A stretch of DNA of 64,000 nucleotides, from NCBI RefSeq assembly GCF_900104255.1, contig NZ_FNKZ01000002.1, forward strand, positions 620,001 through 684,000, in the 5' to 3' direction. The translations under genes were made by a program, and so were the position numbers. The DNA comes from Pseudoxanthomonas sp. CF385 (GTDB lineage Bacteria; Pseudomonadota; Gammaproteobacteria; Xanthomonadales; Xanthomonadaceae). This document shows positions 19,738 through 28,805 of the stretch, in pieces; the first letter of the stretch is position 1; each line of letters starts with the position of its first letter. The notes under the pieces are model-generated. The model ran no database searches, had not been told where the DNA came from, and saw nothing but the letters and a program-made list of their open reading frames with translations.

Positions 19738-20304
19738 TCATGCGTGGCCGCTGTAGTCGGTCAGTCGCGTCATGTCCACGCCGATCCGCTGGCCCGCCGC
19801 CTGCCAGCGCCGCTCCAGCGGCAGCGCGAACAGCAACTCGGCGTCCGCGGGCGCGGTCAGCCAGCTGTTCTCGCCCAGTTCGTATTCGAGTTGCCCGGCG
19901 CCCCAGCCCGCGCACCCCAGTGCGACGATCGCATGCGCCGGGCCGTCGCCGGCCGCCATCGCTTCGAGGATGTCGCGGGACGTCGTCAGATAGAGTCCGT
20001 CGGCCACTTCCATCGTGGATTCCCAGGCGCGGGCGCCGTCGTGCAGCACGAAGCCGCGCTCCGGATGCACCGGGCCGCCGGCGAGCACCACCTGCTCGGC
20101 CAGGCGCGGGTCCTGCGCTTCCAGGTGCATCTGCCGCAGCACTTCGCCCAGCGTGTACTCGGAAGGCCGGTTCACCACCACGCCCATCGCGCCTTCATCG
20201 TCGTGCTGGCAGATCAGCGCCACGCTGCGGGCGAAGGTCGGATCCGACAGCGCCGGCGACGCGATCAGCAGCTGGTTGGCCAGGGGCGTGGCGGCGTCTT
20301 GCAT
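19738..20304 (-). CDS. algH: YqgE/AlgH family protein (UPF0301)
   Basis: The product has 188 residues. It begins with [10 protein letters not shown] and contains V-V-N-R-P-S near residue 48, G-G-P-V near 76, and the [13 protein letters not shown] segment, all hallmarks of the family. Its biochemical role is unsettled; early work linked algH to alginate and virulence regulation. An ATG three codons upstream at 20313 is equally in frame; 20304 matches the usual family N-terminus. The promoter must lie in the 99 bases shared with divergent tag. Confidence 0.92.
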   Translation of the reverse strand: MQDAATPLANQLLIASPALSDPTFARSVALICQHDDEGAMGVVVNRPSEYTLGEVLRQMHLEAQDPRLAEQVVLAGGPVHPERGFVLHDGARAWESTMEVADGLYLTTSRDILEAMAAGDGPAHAIVALGCAGWGAGQLEYELGENSWLTAPADAELLFALPLERRWQAAGQRIGVDMTRLTDYSGHA

Positions 20305-20370
20305 GGCCGTCATTCTAGCCCGGCACGCGCGGGCGCGCGCCTGCGGACGGGAACGGTCCGCGATGCCGCC

Positions 20371-20376
20371 TAGAAT
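20371..20376 (+). promoter_or_regulatory. -10-like element for tag
   Basis: TAGAAT lies 27 bases before the tag start, in the algH/tag divergent gap. The same hexamer precedes yceI and sdaA in this window. No clear -35 is visible. Confidence 0.45.
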
Positions 20377-20403
20377 GGGGCGTCCCCCTCTTTGCCTTTT
20401 CCC

Positions 20404-20949
20404 ATGTCCGGTTACTGCGATGCCGCCCCCGGCCACCCGCTGCATGGCCCCTACCACGACCACGAATACGGCTTCCCGCAGCGCGAGGAGTCGGTGCTGT
20501 TCGAACGCCTGCTGCTGGAGATCAACCAGGCAGGGCTGAGCTGGGAAACCATGCTGCGCAAGCGCGACGGCTTCCGTGCCGCCTACGGCGGCTTCGACGT
20601 GGACAAGGTCGCCCGCTACGGCGAGAAGGACCGCGCCCGCCTGCTGGCCGACCCCGGCATCATCCGCAACCGCTTGAAAGTGGACGCGGCGATCCACAAC
20701 GCCCAGGTCATCCAGACACTACGCCGGAGCCATGGCGGCTTCGCGGCCTGGCTTGACGCGCACCATCCGTTGCCGAAGGCGGACTGGGTGAAGCTGTTCA
20801 AGAAGACCTTCCGCTTCACCGGTGGCGAGATCACCAACGAATTCCTGATGAGCCTGGGCTACCTGCCGGGCGCGCACCGCGAGGATTGCCCCGCGTTCAA
20901 GCGCGCCGCCAGGCAGCGGCCGCCGTGGATGGCACGCGCGGGGCATTGA
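20404..20949 (+). CDS. tag: DNA-3-methyladenine glycosylase I
   Basis: Tag excises 3-methyladenine from DNA and starts base excision repair. The product has 181 residues with the family pattern H-D-x-E-Y-G-F-P near the start, the [14 protein letters not shown] motif with its catalytic glutamate, and A-I-x-N-A near 100. Several His and Cys residues at the ends (YCDA near the start, HREDC near the end) match the zinc-binding set of the family. ATG 20404 is preferred over an in-frame start at 20392. Confidence 0.95.
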   Translation: MSGYCDAAPGHPLHGPYHDHEYGFPQREESVLFERLLLEINQAGLSWETMLRKRDGFRAAYGGFDVDKVARYGEKDRARLLADPGIIRNRLKVDAAIHNAQVIQTLRRSHGGFAAWLDAHHPLPKADWVKLFKKTFRFTGGEITNEFLMSLGYLPGAHREDCPAFKRAARQRPPWMARAGH

Positions 20950-21040
20950 TCCGCCGCAATTCCCGCGTGCCACGATGGTCGTATGCTGGCGCCCGACCCC
21001 GGGCAGGATAATGCCCGTTTCGCGCCCATCGCCCGCCGCC

Positions 21041-22555
21041 ATGTCCGAAGACCGCATCCGCCACGCCGCCCTGCGCGCCCGCCTGACCACGCCGGAGGCC
21101 GCCGCAGCGCTGATCCAGCCCGGCGAGACCGTCGCGATGAGCGGCTTCACCGGCTCGGGCTACCCGAAGGCCGTGCCGCTCGCCCTGGCCGCGCGCATCG
21201 AACAGGCGCACGCTGCCGGCCTTCCGTTCCAGATCAAGCTGATGACGGGCGCCTCCACCGCGCCCGAGCTGGACGGCGCGCTGGCCAAGGCGGACGCCAT
21301 CGCCCTGCGCATGCCGTTCCAGAGCGACCCGGACGCGCGCAAGCGGATCAACGACGGCACCCTGGACTACATCGACATCCACCTCAGCCACGTGGCGCAA
21401 CACGTGTGGTTCGGGTTCTACGGCGCCATCGACACCGCGGTGGTCGAGGTCTCAGCGATCCGCGAAGACGGGAAGCTCGTGCCCTCGACCTCGGTCGGCA
21501 ACAACAAGACCTGGCTGGATCTGGCGAAGAAGGTGATCGTCGAGGTCAACGACTGGCAGCCCGCCGACCTGGAGGGCATGCACGACATCTACTACGGCAC
21601 CGCGCTGCCGCCGCATCGCAAGCCGATCCCGCTGGAGCATGTGCAGGACCGCATCGGCGACACCGCCCTGCACTGCGACCCGGACAAGATCGTCGCCATC
21701 GTGCGCACGCACGGCCCGGACCGCAACAGCCCGTTCACGCCCATCGACGCGACCAGCGAACGCATCGCCGGGCACCTGATCGAATTCCTCAAGCACGAAG
21801 TCGCGCAGGGCCGCCTGCCACCGAGCCTGCTGCCGCTGCAATCCGGCGTGGGCAACATCCCCAACGCGGTGCTGGCCGGCCTGGCGAAGAGCGGCTTCCG
21901 CGGCCTGACCGCGTTCACCGAGGTGATCCAGGACGGCATGCTCGACCTGCTGCGCGACGGCGTGCTCGATGTCGCCTCGTGCACCGGCTTCGCGCTGAGT
22001 CCGGAAGCGAACGAGGTGTTCAAGCGCGACATCGCCTTCTATCGCGAGCGCATCATCCTGCGCACGCAGGAAATGTCGAACCATCCCGAACTGGTGCGCC
22101 GCCTCGGCTGCATCGGCATGAACGGGATGATCGAGGCCGACCTCTACGGCAACGTCAATTCCACCCACGTGATGGGCAGCCGGATCCAGAACGGCATCGG
22201 CGGCTCGGGCGATTTCGCCCGCAACGGGTTCATGTCGGTCTTCCTCAGCCCCAGCACCGCCAAGGGCGGCAGCATCTCGGCGCTGGTGCCGATGGTCAGC
22301 CACGTCGACCACACCGAGCACGACGTGTCCGTCATCGTCACCGAGCAGGGCCTGGCCGACCTGCGCGGCCTCACCCCGAAGCAGCGCGCGCGCACGCTCA
22401 TCGACAACTGCAGCCACCCCGACTACCGCGACGCGCTGCAAGACTACTTCGACCGCGCCCTGCACCACAGCTACGGCAAGCACACCCCGCACCTGCTGCC
22501 GGAAGCGCTGTCGTGGCACCAGCGGTGGTTGGATACGGGTAGCATGAAGGCATAA
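21041..22555 (+). CDS. Acetyl-CoA hydrolase/CoA-transferase family protein (succinyl-CoA:acetate type)
   Basis: The product has 504 residues, full length for the Cat1/Ach1 class. The nucleotide-like glycine loop near the start is S-G-F-T-G-S-G-Y-P-K, and the catalytic glutamate is in F-T-E-V-I-Q-D-G (about 295). The C-terminal half has the G-G-S-G-D-F-A-R-N motif of CoA transferases. The likely reaction is CoA transfer between succinyl-CoA and acetate, but acetyl-CoA hydrolysis or a propionyl substrate cannot be excluded. ATG 21041 is chosen; GATAAT at 21007-21012 may be its -10. Confidence 0.9.
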   Translation: MSEDRIRHAALRARLTTPEAAAALIQPGETVAMSGFTGSGYPKAVPLALAARIEQAHAAGLPFQIKLMTGASTAPELDGALAKADAIALRMPFQSDPDARKRINDGTLDYIDIHLSHVAQHVWFGFYGAIDTAVVEVSAIREDGKLVPSTSVGNNKTWLDLAKKVIVEVNDWQPADLEGMHDIYYGTALPPHRKPIPLEHVQDRIGDTALHCDPDKIVAIVRTHGPDRNSPFTPIDATSERIAGHLIEFLKHEVAQGRLPPSLLPLQSGVGNIPNAVLAGLAKSGFRGLTAFTEVIQDGMLDLLRDGVLDVASCTGFALSPEANEVFKRDIAFYRERIILRTQEMSNHPELVRRLGCIGMNGMIEADLYGNVNSTHVMGSRIQNGIGGSGDFARNGFMSVFLSPSTAKGGSISALVPMVSHVDHTEHDVSVIVTEQGLADLRGLTPKQRARTLIDNCSHPDYRDALQDYFDRALHHSYGKHTPHLLPEALSWHQRWLDTGSMKA

Positions 22556-22576
22556 CCCACGCCCCAGGATGGATAC

Positions 22577-23311
22577 ATGCGCGCACTGGAAGCCGAGCAC
22601 TACGTCCTGGACGTGAAGCTGAAGCGCGACAAGGTCCCGTCCTTCGACAGCTACCCGTTCTCGCTCCCGGTCGTCCGTAACCTGGGTACGCTGGAGCTGC
22701 ACCCGAAGGTCACCTTCATCGTAGGTGAGAATGGCAGTGGAAAGTCCACGTTGCTCGAAGGCATGGCGATCGCCTGGGGCTTCAATCCCGAAGGTGGCAG
22801 CAAGAACTTCAACTTCCAGACGCACGCATCGCACTCTTCATTGCACGAGTGCCTGTTGCTGGTGAAGAGCACCAAGCGGGCGCGCGGGGGATATTTCCTG
22901 CGGGCCGAGAGCTTCTTCAATGTCGCGAGCGAGATCGACAAGCTCGACATCGCGGAGTACTACGGCGGAAATTCGCTGCACGCGCAATCTCATGGAGAGT
23001 CCTTCTTCTCGCTGATGACCCACCGTTTCAGCGGCAACGGCTTCTACATCCTGGACGAACCCGAGGCCGCCCTGTCACCCACCCGCCAGCTGGCGACGCT
23101 GACCCGCCTACATCAGCTGGTGCAGGAAGGTTCGCAGTTCGTCATTGCGACGCACTCCCCGATCCTGATGGCATACCCGGATGCTTGGATCTATCAGATT
23201 GGGGAAGACGGCCTGCAGCGCATCGCATACGAGCACACCGAGCATTACCTGGTGACCCGGGACTTCCTCGTCAACCCGAAGCGCAGGCTTGCGGATTTGC
23301 TGGACCCATAG
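22577..23311 (+). CDS. AAA family ATPase (COG3910-like, ABC-type)
   Basis: The 244-residue protein has Walker A G-E-N-G-S-G-K-S-T (about 50-58), a short SH-G-E-S signature-like stretch (about 137-142), Walker B with L-D-E-P-E-A-A-L-S (about 157-165) and a switch histidine in A-T-H-S-P-I. It resembles the small stand-alone SMC/ABC-like ATPases of unknown function (COG3910). No nuclease or membrane partner is adjacent; the next gene is convergent. It begins 21 bases after the CoA-transferase gene but with no obvious functional link. Confidence 0.85.
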   Translation: MRALEAEHYVLDVKLKRDKVPSFDSYPFSLPVVRNLGTLELHPKVTFIVGENGSGKSTLLEGMAIAWGFNPEGGSKNFNFQTHASHSSLHECLLLVKSTKRARGGYFLRAESFFNVASEIDKLDIAEYYGGNSLHAQSHGESFFSLMTHRFSGNGFYILDEPEAALSPTRQLATLTRLHQLVQEGSQFVIATHSPILMAYPDAWIYQIGEDGLQRIAYEHTEHYLVTRDFLVNPKRRLADLLDP

Positions 23312-23331
23312 CTTCCCGGAACCCGCTTCCC

Positions 23332-23841
23332 TCAGGCACCACGCTCCACCAGCCGCTGCGGCTTCATCACCGCCAGCACTCGCAGCGCACGCGCCATGAA
23401 CATTCCGCTGAAGAGCCCGTACGTACCGGCGACCACAACGACCGCGGTTGTCGTCCCGAGCACGCCCGGGTTAGTGGCATGGACCACGGCCACCGCGTAC
23501 TTGAAGAAGAAGATGCCCATCATCAGCGCCAGCGGCACCCAGCTGCCGGGCACGGTGAACTGCTTTGTCGAGGCGTCGTAGGCCGCACGGCGTGACGGAG
23601 CGCGCACGCTCGCGCTGGCCACCACGGCCACCCACGCGCAGGCCCAGGCGGCCAGCGCCGTGAGATGGGCATCGAAGGTCGACCAGACCGAGTACAGCGA
23701 CCAGGCCAGCATGGCGAGCGGCAGCACGACGAGGCGGCCGCGAGAAACCTGGCGCGTCCTGCTCTGCAGATACCCCAGGTAGACCAGGCCGAAGAACAGG
23801 CCGAAGACCCAGAGGGGGGTGTGGCTGAGGATCTGCATCAT
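23332..23841 (-). CDS. Unrecognised membrane protein with five or so helices (DUF6622-like)
   Basis: The 169-residue sequence is mostly hydrophobic with roughly five transmembrane segments (near 8-25, 38-52, 60-78, 100-120 and 128-150). It has no catalytic motif that I can identify. Related proteins are annotated as hypothetical inner-membrane proteins in Xanthomonadaceae. It converges on the AAA ATPase gene with a 20-base gap. Its promoter should be in the gene-free stretch upstream. Confidence 0.75.
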   Translation of the reverse strand: MMQILSHTPLWVFGLFFGLVYLGYLQSRTRQVSRGRLVVLPLAMLAWSLYSVWSTFDAHLTALAAWACAWVAVVASASVRAPSRRAAYDASTKQFTVPGSWVPLALMMGIFFFKYAVAVVHATNPGVLGTTTAVVVVAGTYGLFSGMFMARALRVLAVMKPQRLVERGA

Positions 23842-24184
23842 CGCGGTCGTGTCCTTGCATGCCGACGCCGTGTCGGTTCATGACCATCTTCGGATCCACT
23901 CGCCCTCCCGTGAGGTGCCGGAAGTCAACACTTCCGGGTGTCGGAGGTCGTGCAGTTTCCCCCTCGCGGTCCGGCTCCGCTGGCACGGCGATGAGGGTCG
24001 CCGTCCCCGTCGCGGGACTCCCCTGTGCCATGACGACGTCGTCGTGTTCGCTGGCACGATCTTCCGAGTGCAATGAAAAAGAACATTTCTTCGATGCACA
24101 CCTTTATGGTGCGACACCGAAGGAAAAAGCGTTGCCATCGATGAGATTCTCATCGTTTGCCGGGTTTCCGGCGTCGGCAGCCGA
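23842..24184. other. 343-base gene-free stretch between two minus-strand genes
   Basis: Short frames here have no coding character. The part at 24060-24130 is clearly AT-richer than the rest of the window, suggesting a promoter for the membrane protein at 23841. A 17-base palindrome sits at 24139-24155. I see no RNA gene or repeat related to the REP copies. Confidence 0.6.
24139..24155. promoter_or_regulatory. 17-base perfect palindrome
   Basis: CGATGAGA-T-TCTCATCG is an exact dyad with a one-base centre. The centre is too short for an RNA hairpin without opening the stem, so a protein-binding operator is possible. It lies about 300 bases before the minus-strand gene starting at 23841 and 30 bases after the end of the gene at 24185. 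Confidence 0.45.
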
Positions 24185-24733
24185 TCAGATCGCGCAGCCG
24201 CGGCGGCTCATCGAGGCCATGATCGTGTCGGCGCTGGAGGGGCTTCTGCGCATGGCACGGCGAAGTTCTTCGCAGGTCACGTCCTTGAGGAACTGCTGGT
24301 AGCGGCCGACAAACGTGCTGTCGTGGAGGGTCACGTTGAGCCGCGACGGCGCCTCGAACGCGTGCTTGTCCTGGCGGGTGAAGAGATCACGCTCGCCCGC
24401 GCGCAGCGGCGCAGCCGGCAGCGAGAGCACCAGCGGCCCTGTACCGTGCGCGGGTAGCGGCTGCGCGTCGCGCGGCGTGGTCTCGGGGCCCGCGGCTGGC
24501 GCGCGTGGCGCGGGACGCGGACGTGCAGGCAGCGACGAAAGGTCCGGGGGCGAGGCCGCGGTGCGTAGAACCACGTTCGGGCGCGCGATGAAGCGAAGAC
24601 GCAGGCGGTGGCTGTCCTCCGACATCCGACCCTGCCCCGGCGGGCGAGGGGCCAGCAGCACAACACCGACGAACGCATGCACCAACACCACCACGACGAC
24701 GGCGACGATCCTGTCCCTGCGCATGCGTTCCAT
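24185..24733 (-). CDS. Unrecognised bitopic protein with TonB-like layout
   Basis: The 182 residues comprise a basic start, one transmembrane helix at about 8-27, a Pro/Ala/Arg-rich periplasmic linker (about 60-105) and a C-terminal part with two cysteines (VTCEEL and RRGCAI). The layout recalls TonB-like energy transducers, but the C-terminal TonB domain motif is missing, so that role is not supported. An alternative start is three codons downstream at 24724. It lies just upstream (in minus direction) of the gene-free stretch. Confidence 0.65.
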   Translation of the reverse strand: MERMRRDRIVAVVVVVLVHAFVGVVLLAPRPPGQGRMSEDSHRLRLRFIARPNVVLRTAASPPDLSSLPARPRPAPRAPAAGPETTPRDAQPLPAHGTGPLVLSLPAAPLRAGERDLFTRQDKHAFEAPSRLNVTLHDSTFVGRYQQFLKDVTCEELRRAMRRSPSSADTIMASMSRRGCAI

Positions 24734-24853
24734 CCTGAGCGGGTGTGCGAATGGCTCGCCACCCTACCTGCATGGCCACCGCGCCACGCATCGCGGCGCG
24801 AACACGTTCAGAACGAAGTCAGCCCCATGTAAGGGACGGGTTAAACGCGCACG

Positions 24854-24876
24854 AAAAAGGGGCGGTCGCCCGCCCC
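24854..24876 (-). terminator. Rho-independent terminator after pilU
   Basis: On minus, GGGGCGG-GCGA-CCGCCCC is followed directly by TTTTT. It lies 27 bases after the pilU stop and ends the pilT-pilU transcript. Confidence 0.88.
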
Positions 24877-24902
24877 TTCCGTGTACCGCATGGCGTTCGG
24901 GA

Positions 24903-26033
24903 TCAGCGGACTTCCGCGATCTCCACGCCATCCAGGCCCTGCGCCAGCGTGCGGGCGTCGCCGCCCTGGGCCAGCTTGATGCGCAGGCGCACTTCGTTCT
25001 GCGAATCGGCGTAGCGCAACGCGTCTTCGTAGCTGATCTCGCCGGCCTGGTACAGCTCGAACAGGGCCTGGTCGAAGGTCTTCATGCCGAGGTTGGTCGA
25101 CTCCTTCATCAACTCCTTCAGCTTGTGCACTTCGCCGTCGCGGATGTAGTCCTGCACCAGCGGCGTGCCCAGCAGGATCTCCATCGCCACGCGCCGGCCT
25201 TTGCCGTCCGGGGTGGGGATCAGTTGCTGCGCGACCACGCCCTTGAGGTTCAGCGACAGGTCCATCAGCAGCTGGGTGCGGCGGTCTTCCGGGAAGAAGT
25301 TGATGATGCGGTCCATCGCCTGGTTGGCGTTGTTCGCGTGCAGCGTGCACAGCACCAGGTGGCCCGTTTCGGCGAAGGCGATGGCGTGGTCCATGCCCTC
25401 GCGGGTGCGCACCTCGCCGATCATGATCACGTCGGGCGCCTGGCGCAGGGTGTTCTTCAGCGCCGCGTCCCAGCTGTCGGTGTCGATGCCCACTTCGCGC
25501 TGCGTGATGATGCAGCCCTCGTGCTTGTGCACGAACTCGATCGGGTCTTCGATCGTGATGATGTGGCCGGTCGAGTTCTGGTTGCGGTAGCCGATCATCG
25601 CCGCCAGCGACGTGGACTTGCCCGTGCCCGTCGCGCCGACGAAGATGATGATGCCGCGCTTGGTCATGGCCAGCGTCTTGATGACCGGCGGCAGGTTCAG
25701 CTCTTCGATGGTCGGGATGCGCGTCTCGATGCGACGCAGCACCATGCCCACCTGGTTGCGCTGGTAGAAGCAGCTCACGCGGAAGCGGCCCACGCCTGCC
25801 ACGCCGATGGCGAAGTTGCACTCGTGCGTCTTTTCGAACTCTTCGCGCTGGGCGGGCGTCATCACGTTCAACACCAGGTCGCGCGACTGCTGCGACGTCA
25901 GCGGCGTCTGCGTGATCGGCGAGATCTTGCCGTGCACCTTGATGGACGGCGGCATGCCGGACGTGATGAACAGGTCCGACGCCTTCTGGTGCGCCATCAG
26001 CTTGAGGAAGGAGGTGAAGTCGATGGTGCTCAT
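24903..26033 (-). CDS. pilU: Type IV pilus retraction ATPase accessory protein PilU
   Basis: PilU works with PilT in pilus retraction. The product has 376 residues: N-terminal PAS-like domain, then a RecA-like domain with Walker A G-A-T-G-T-G-K-S-T (about 137-145), Asp box I-T-I-E-D-P-I-E-F and His box T-L-H-A-N-N. It differs from PilT in having D-Y-I-R-D-G in place of the retraction motif A-I-R-N-L-I-R-E and a longer C-terminus. It follows pilT by 59 bases on the same strand. Confidence 0.97.
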   Translation of the reverse strand: MSTIDFTSFLKLMAHQKASDLFITSGMPPSIKVHGKISPITQTPLTSQQSRDLVLNVMTPAQREEFEKTHECNFAIGVAGVGRFRVSCFYQRNQVGMVLRRIETRIPTIEELNLPPVIKTLAMTKRGIIIFVGATGTGKSTSLAAMIGYRNQNSTGHIITIEDPIEFVHKHEGCIITQREVGIDTDSWDAALKNTLRQAPDVIMIGEVRTREGMDHAIAFAETGHLVLCTLHANNANQAMDRIINFFPEDRRTQLLMDLSLNLKGVVAQQLIPTPDGKGRRVAMEILLGTPLVQDYIRDGEVHKLKELMKESTNLGMKTFDQALFELYQAGEISYEDALRYADSQNEVRLRIKLAQGGDARTLAQGLDGVEIAEVR

Positions 26034-26092
26034 GGGTCTGCTCCGTAGGAGAGGCGGCGGTCAGGCGGCGCGGCGCCGCACAGGTCGAGCCG

Positions 26093-27130
26093 TCATTCGA
26101 ACAACCGCTTGTCCTTCGCGTATTCCTTGGCCTGCTGGCGGGTGATCAGGGCGCGCTTCACCAGGTCCTGCAGGTGCTGGTCCAGGGTCATCATGCCGTT
26201 CTGCTGGCCGGTCTGGATGGCGGAGTACATCTGCGCCACCTTGTCCTCGCGGATCAGGTTGCGGATGGCGGGCGTGCCCACCATGATTTCCCACGCCGCG
26301 GTACGGCCGCCGCCGATCTTCTTCAGCAGCGCCTGCGAGATCACCGCGCGCAGCGATTCGGACAGCATCGAGCGCACCATCGGCTTCTCGCCGGCGGGGA
26401 ACACGTCGATCACGCGGTCGATGGTCTTGGCCGCCGAGCTCGTGTGCAGGGTGGCGAACACCAGGTGGCCCGTCTCCGCGGCGGTCAGCGCCAGGCGGAT
26501 GGTTTCCAGGTCGCGCAACTCGCCGACCAGGATGTAGTCCGGGTCTTCGCGCAGCGCCGAGCGCAGCGCTTCGTTGAAGCCGTGCGTGTCGCGGTGCACT
26601 TCGCGCTGGTTGATCAGGCACTTCTGCGAGGTGTGCACGAACTCGATCGGGTCTTCGACGCTGAGGATGTGCCCGTACTCGTTCTTGTTGATGTGGTCGA
26701 TCATCGCAGCCAGCGTGGTCGACTTGCCCGAACCGGTCGGGCCGGTGACCAGGATCAGGCCCTGCGGCTGCTGGATCAGTTCGCGGAACAGCGGCGGGCA
26801 GCCCAGGTCTTCCAGGGTCAGCACTTCCGACGGAATCGTACGGAAGACGGCGCCGGCGCCGCGGTTCTGGTTGAAGGCGTTGACGCGGAAGCGCGCCAGC
26901 GACGGGATCTCGAACGAGAAGTCGACCTCGAGGAATTCCTCGAAGTCGCGCCGCTGCTTGTCCGACATGATGTCGTACACCAGCGCGTGCACCTGCTTGT
27001 GGTCCAGCGCCGGGATGTTGATGCGGCGCACGTCGCCATCCACGCGGATCATCGGCGGCAAGCCGGCCGACAGGTGGAGGTCCGAGGCCTTGTTCTTTAC
27101 CGAGAACGCCAGAAGTTCGGCGATATCCAT
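26093..27130 (-). CDS. pilT: Type IV pilus retraction ATPase PilT
   Basis: This hexameric motor depolymerises the pilus for twitching. The product has 345 residues with Walker A G-P-T-G-S-G-K-S-T (about 130-138), the Asp box L-S-V-E-D-P-I-E-F, the His box T-L-H-T-S-S and the C-terminal retraction motif A-I-R-N-L-I-R-E-D-K. ATG 27130 gives the normal family N-terminus (M-D-I-A-E-L-L); the frame stays open upstream only as a shadow of the divergent gene. It is divergent from the yggS homologue with an 87-base promoter gap. Confidence 0.98.
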   Translation of the reverse strand: MDIAELLAFSVKNKASDLHLSAGLPPMIRVDGDVRRINIPALDHKQVHALVYDIMSDKQRRDFEEFLEVDFSFEIPSLARFRVNAFNQNRGAGAVFRTIPSEVLTLEDLGCPPLFRELIQQPQGLILVTGPTGSGKSTTLAAMIDHINKNEYGHILSVEDPIEFVHTSQKCLINQREVHRDTHGFNEALRSALREDPDYILVGELRDLETIRLALTAAETGHLVFATLHTSSAAKTIDRVIDVFPAGEKPMVRSMLSESLRAVISQALLKKIGGGRTAAWEIMVGTPAIRNLIREDKVAQMYSAIQTGQQNGMMTLDQHLQDLVKRALITRQQAKEYAKDKRLFE

Positions 27131-27217
27131 GACGCTGCTTCCCCAAGTTGCTGCGAACTGGAACGTTGATTCCCCGAAGGGCAGTATAGCGCCCTTGCCG
27201 TTCCCGCCAATGGTTGG

Positions 27218-27907
27218 ATGAACATGCTCGCCGACACCCTCAGCGAGACCCTGCAACACCTTGAAAACGCAGCGAAAGCCGCACATCGGCCAACCCCTGC
27301 GCTGCTGGCCGTGTCCAAGCTGCAACCGGCCTCTGCCGTCGCGGAACTCGCCCGCGCCGGACAACGCGCTTTCGGCGAAAACTACGTGCAGGAAGCCCAG
27401 GCGAAGATCGGCGAACTGGCCGGCATGGGCCTGGAATGGCATCTCATCGGCCATCTCCAGTCGAACAAGGCCGAACTTGCCGCGCAGGTGTTCGACTGGG
27501 TGCAGACGGTAGACCGTCACAAATTGATTGGCGCTCTGTCACGCAATCGACCTGCGGACCGCGCGCCGTTGAACGTGCTCGTGCAGGTGAACATCGATGA
27601 CGAAACCAGCAAGCACGGCTGCCGGCCCGAAGAGGTCGCCGCCCTCGCCGACGCCATTGCGGCCGAACCGCGGCTGCGCCTGCGCGGACTGATGGCCATC
27701 CCCGCACCCCACCCCGACGCCACCCGGCGCATCGCGGCCTTCCGCCGCATGCAGTCCCTGCAGGATGCGGTAGCCGCGCACCACCCGGGCGTGGACACCT
27801 TGTCGATGGGCATGAGCGCGGACTACCCGCTCGCCGTCGCGAATGGGGCCACGATGGTCCGCATCGGCACCGCGCTGTTCGGCGCGCGACCGCCGCGACC
27901 CGCCTGA
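27218..27907 (+). CDS. PLP homeostasis protein (YggS/PLPBP family)
   Basis: The product has 229 residues of the alanine-racemase-like TIM-barrel fold. The PLP lysine is Lys34 in L-A-V-S-K; other family marks are F-G-E-N-Y-V-Q-E and W-H-L-I-G-H-L-Q-S-N-K. The family buffers pyridoxal phosphate and affects amino-acid balance; it has no known catalysis. The initiator could also be the next ATG, two codons later. The order pilT/yggS/proC is conserved in Pseudomonas and Xanthomonas. Confidence 0.96.
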   Translation: MNMLADTLSETLQHLENAAKAAHRPTPALLAVSKLQPASAVAELARAGQRAFGENYVQEAQAKIGELAGMGLEWHLIGHLQSNKAELAAQVFDWVQTVDRHKLIGALSRNRPADRAPLNVLVQVNIDDETSKHGCRPEEVAALADAIAAEPRLRLRGLMAIPAPHPDATRRIAAFRRMQSLQDAVAAHHPGVDTLSMGMSADYPLAVANGATMVRIGTALFGARPPRPA

Positions 27908-27936
27908 GTCCTTCCTTTCTTTCCGAGACCGATGCC

Positions 27937-28779
27937 ATGACGCCCACCACCCATCGCATGCTGACCCACCCGCTGGCCTTCATCGGCGGCGGCAACATGG
28001 CGCGCAGCCTGATCGGCGGCCTGATCCAGCGTGGCGCGGACCGGTCGCGCATCCGGGTGGCGGAACCCGCCGAACCGCTGCGCGCCGCGCTCGCCGCGGA
28101 CTTCGGCGTGCAGGTCTTCTCCGCGTCCGGCGAAGCCGCACACGGCGCCGACACCTGGGTGTTCGCGGTGAAGCCGCAGGTCATGCGCACGGTGTGCGAA
28201 CAACTCGCGCCGCTCGCACAGGCGCAGCGCCCGCTGGCCGTCTCCATCGCGGCCGGCATCACCGTCGCGCAGATGCAGCGCTGGTTGGGCGGCGGCCTGC
28301 CGGTCGTGCGCAGCATGCCCAACACGCCCGCGCTGCTGGGCGCGGGCGTCACCGGCCTGCATGCCAGCGGGGAAGTCGACGCGGCCGGCCGCGAGCGCGC
28401 GGAACTGCTGCTCTCCGCCGCAGGCCCGACCGTGTGGATCGATGCCGAAACGAAAATGGACGCGGTCACCGGCGTCTCCGGCAGCGGCCCGGCCTATGTG
28501 TTCCTGCTGGCCGAGGCGATGGAGGCCGCGGCCGTGGCCGAAGGCCTGTCGGCCGAGGCCGCGCGCACGCTGGTACTGCAGACGGTGCTCGGCGCGGCGC
28601 GCATGCTGACCGAGAGCGGCGAGACGGCCACGGAACTGCGCCGCCGCGTGACCTCGCCCAACGGCACTACCCAGGCAGCGATCGAAACCTTCCAGGCCGG
28701 CGGCTTCGAAGCCCTGGTCGCCCGGGCCGTGCATGCGGCCACGGTGCGCGGCGGCGAATTGTCGGCCGCCAACGACTGA
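27937..28779 (+). CDS. proC: Pyrroline-5-carboxylate reductase
   Basis: ProC reduces pyrroline-5-carboxylate to proline with NAD(P)H. The 280 residues have a Rossmann start with F-I-G-G-G-N-M-A (about 15-22), V-F-A-V-K-P-Q near 75, the R-S-M-P-N-T-P-A-L segment near 125 and the family signature G-S-G-P-A-Y-V-F (about 185). An ATG seven codons later would also fit the family. It follows yggS by 29 bases. yggT, commonly next in other gammaproteobacteria, is absent. Confidence 0.96.
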   Translation: MTPTTHRMLTHPLAFIGGGNMARSLIGGLIQRGADRSRIRVAEPAEPLRAALAADFGVQVFSASGEAAHGADTWVFAVKPQVMRTVCEQLAPLAQAQRPLAVSIAAGITVAQMQRWLGGGLPVVRSMPNTPALLGAGVTGLHASGEVDAAGRERAELLLSAAGPTVWIDAETKMDAVTGVSGSGPAYVFLLAEAMEAAAVAEGLSAEAARTLVLQTVLGAARMLTESGETATELRRRVTSPNGTTQAAIETFQAGGFEALVARAVHAATVRGGELSAAND

Positions 28780-28805
28780 CCTCCATCCCCGCGACGATCG
28801 CCACG

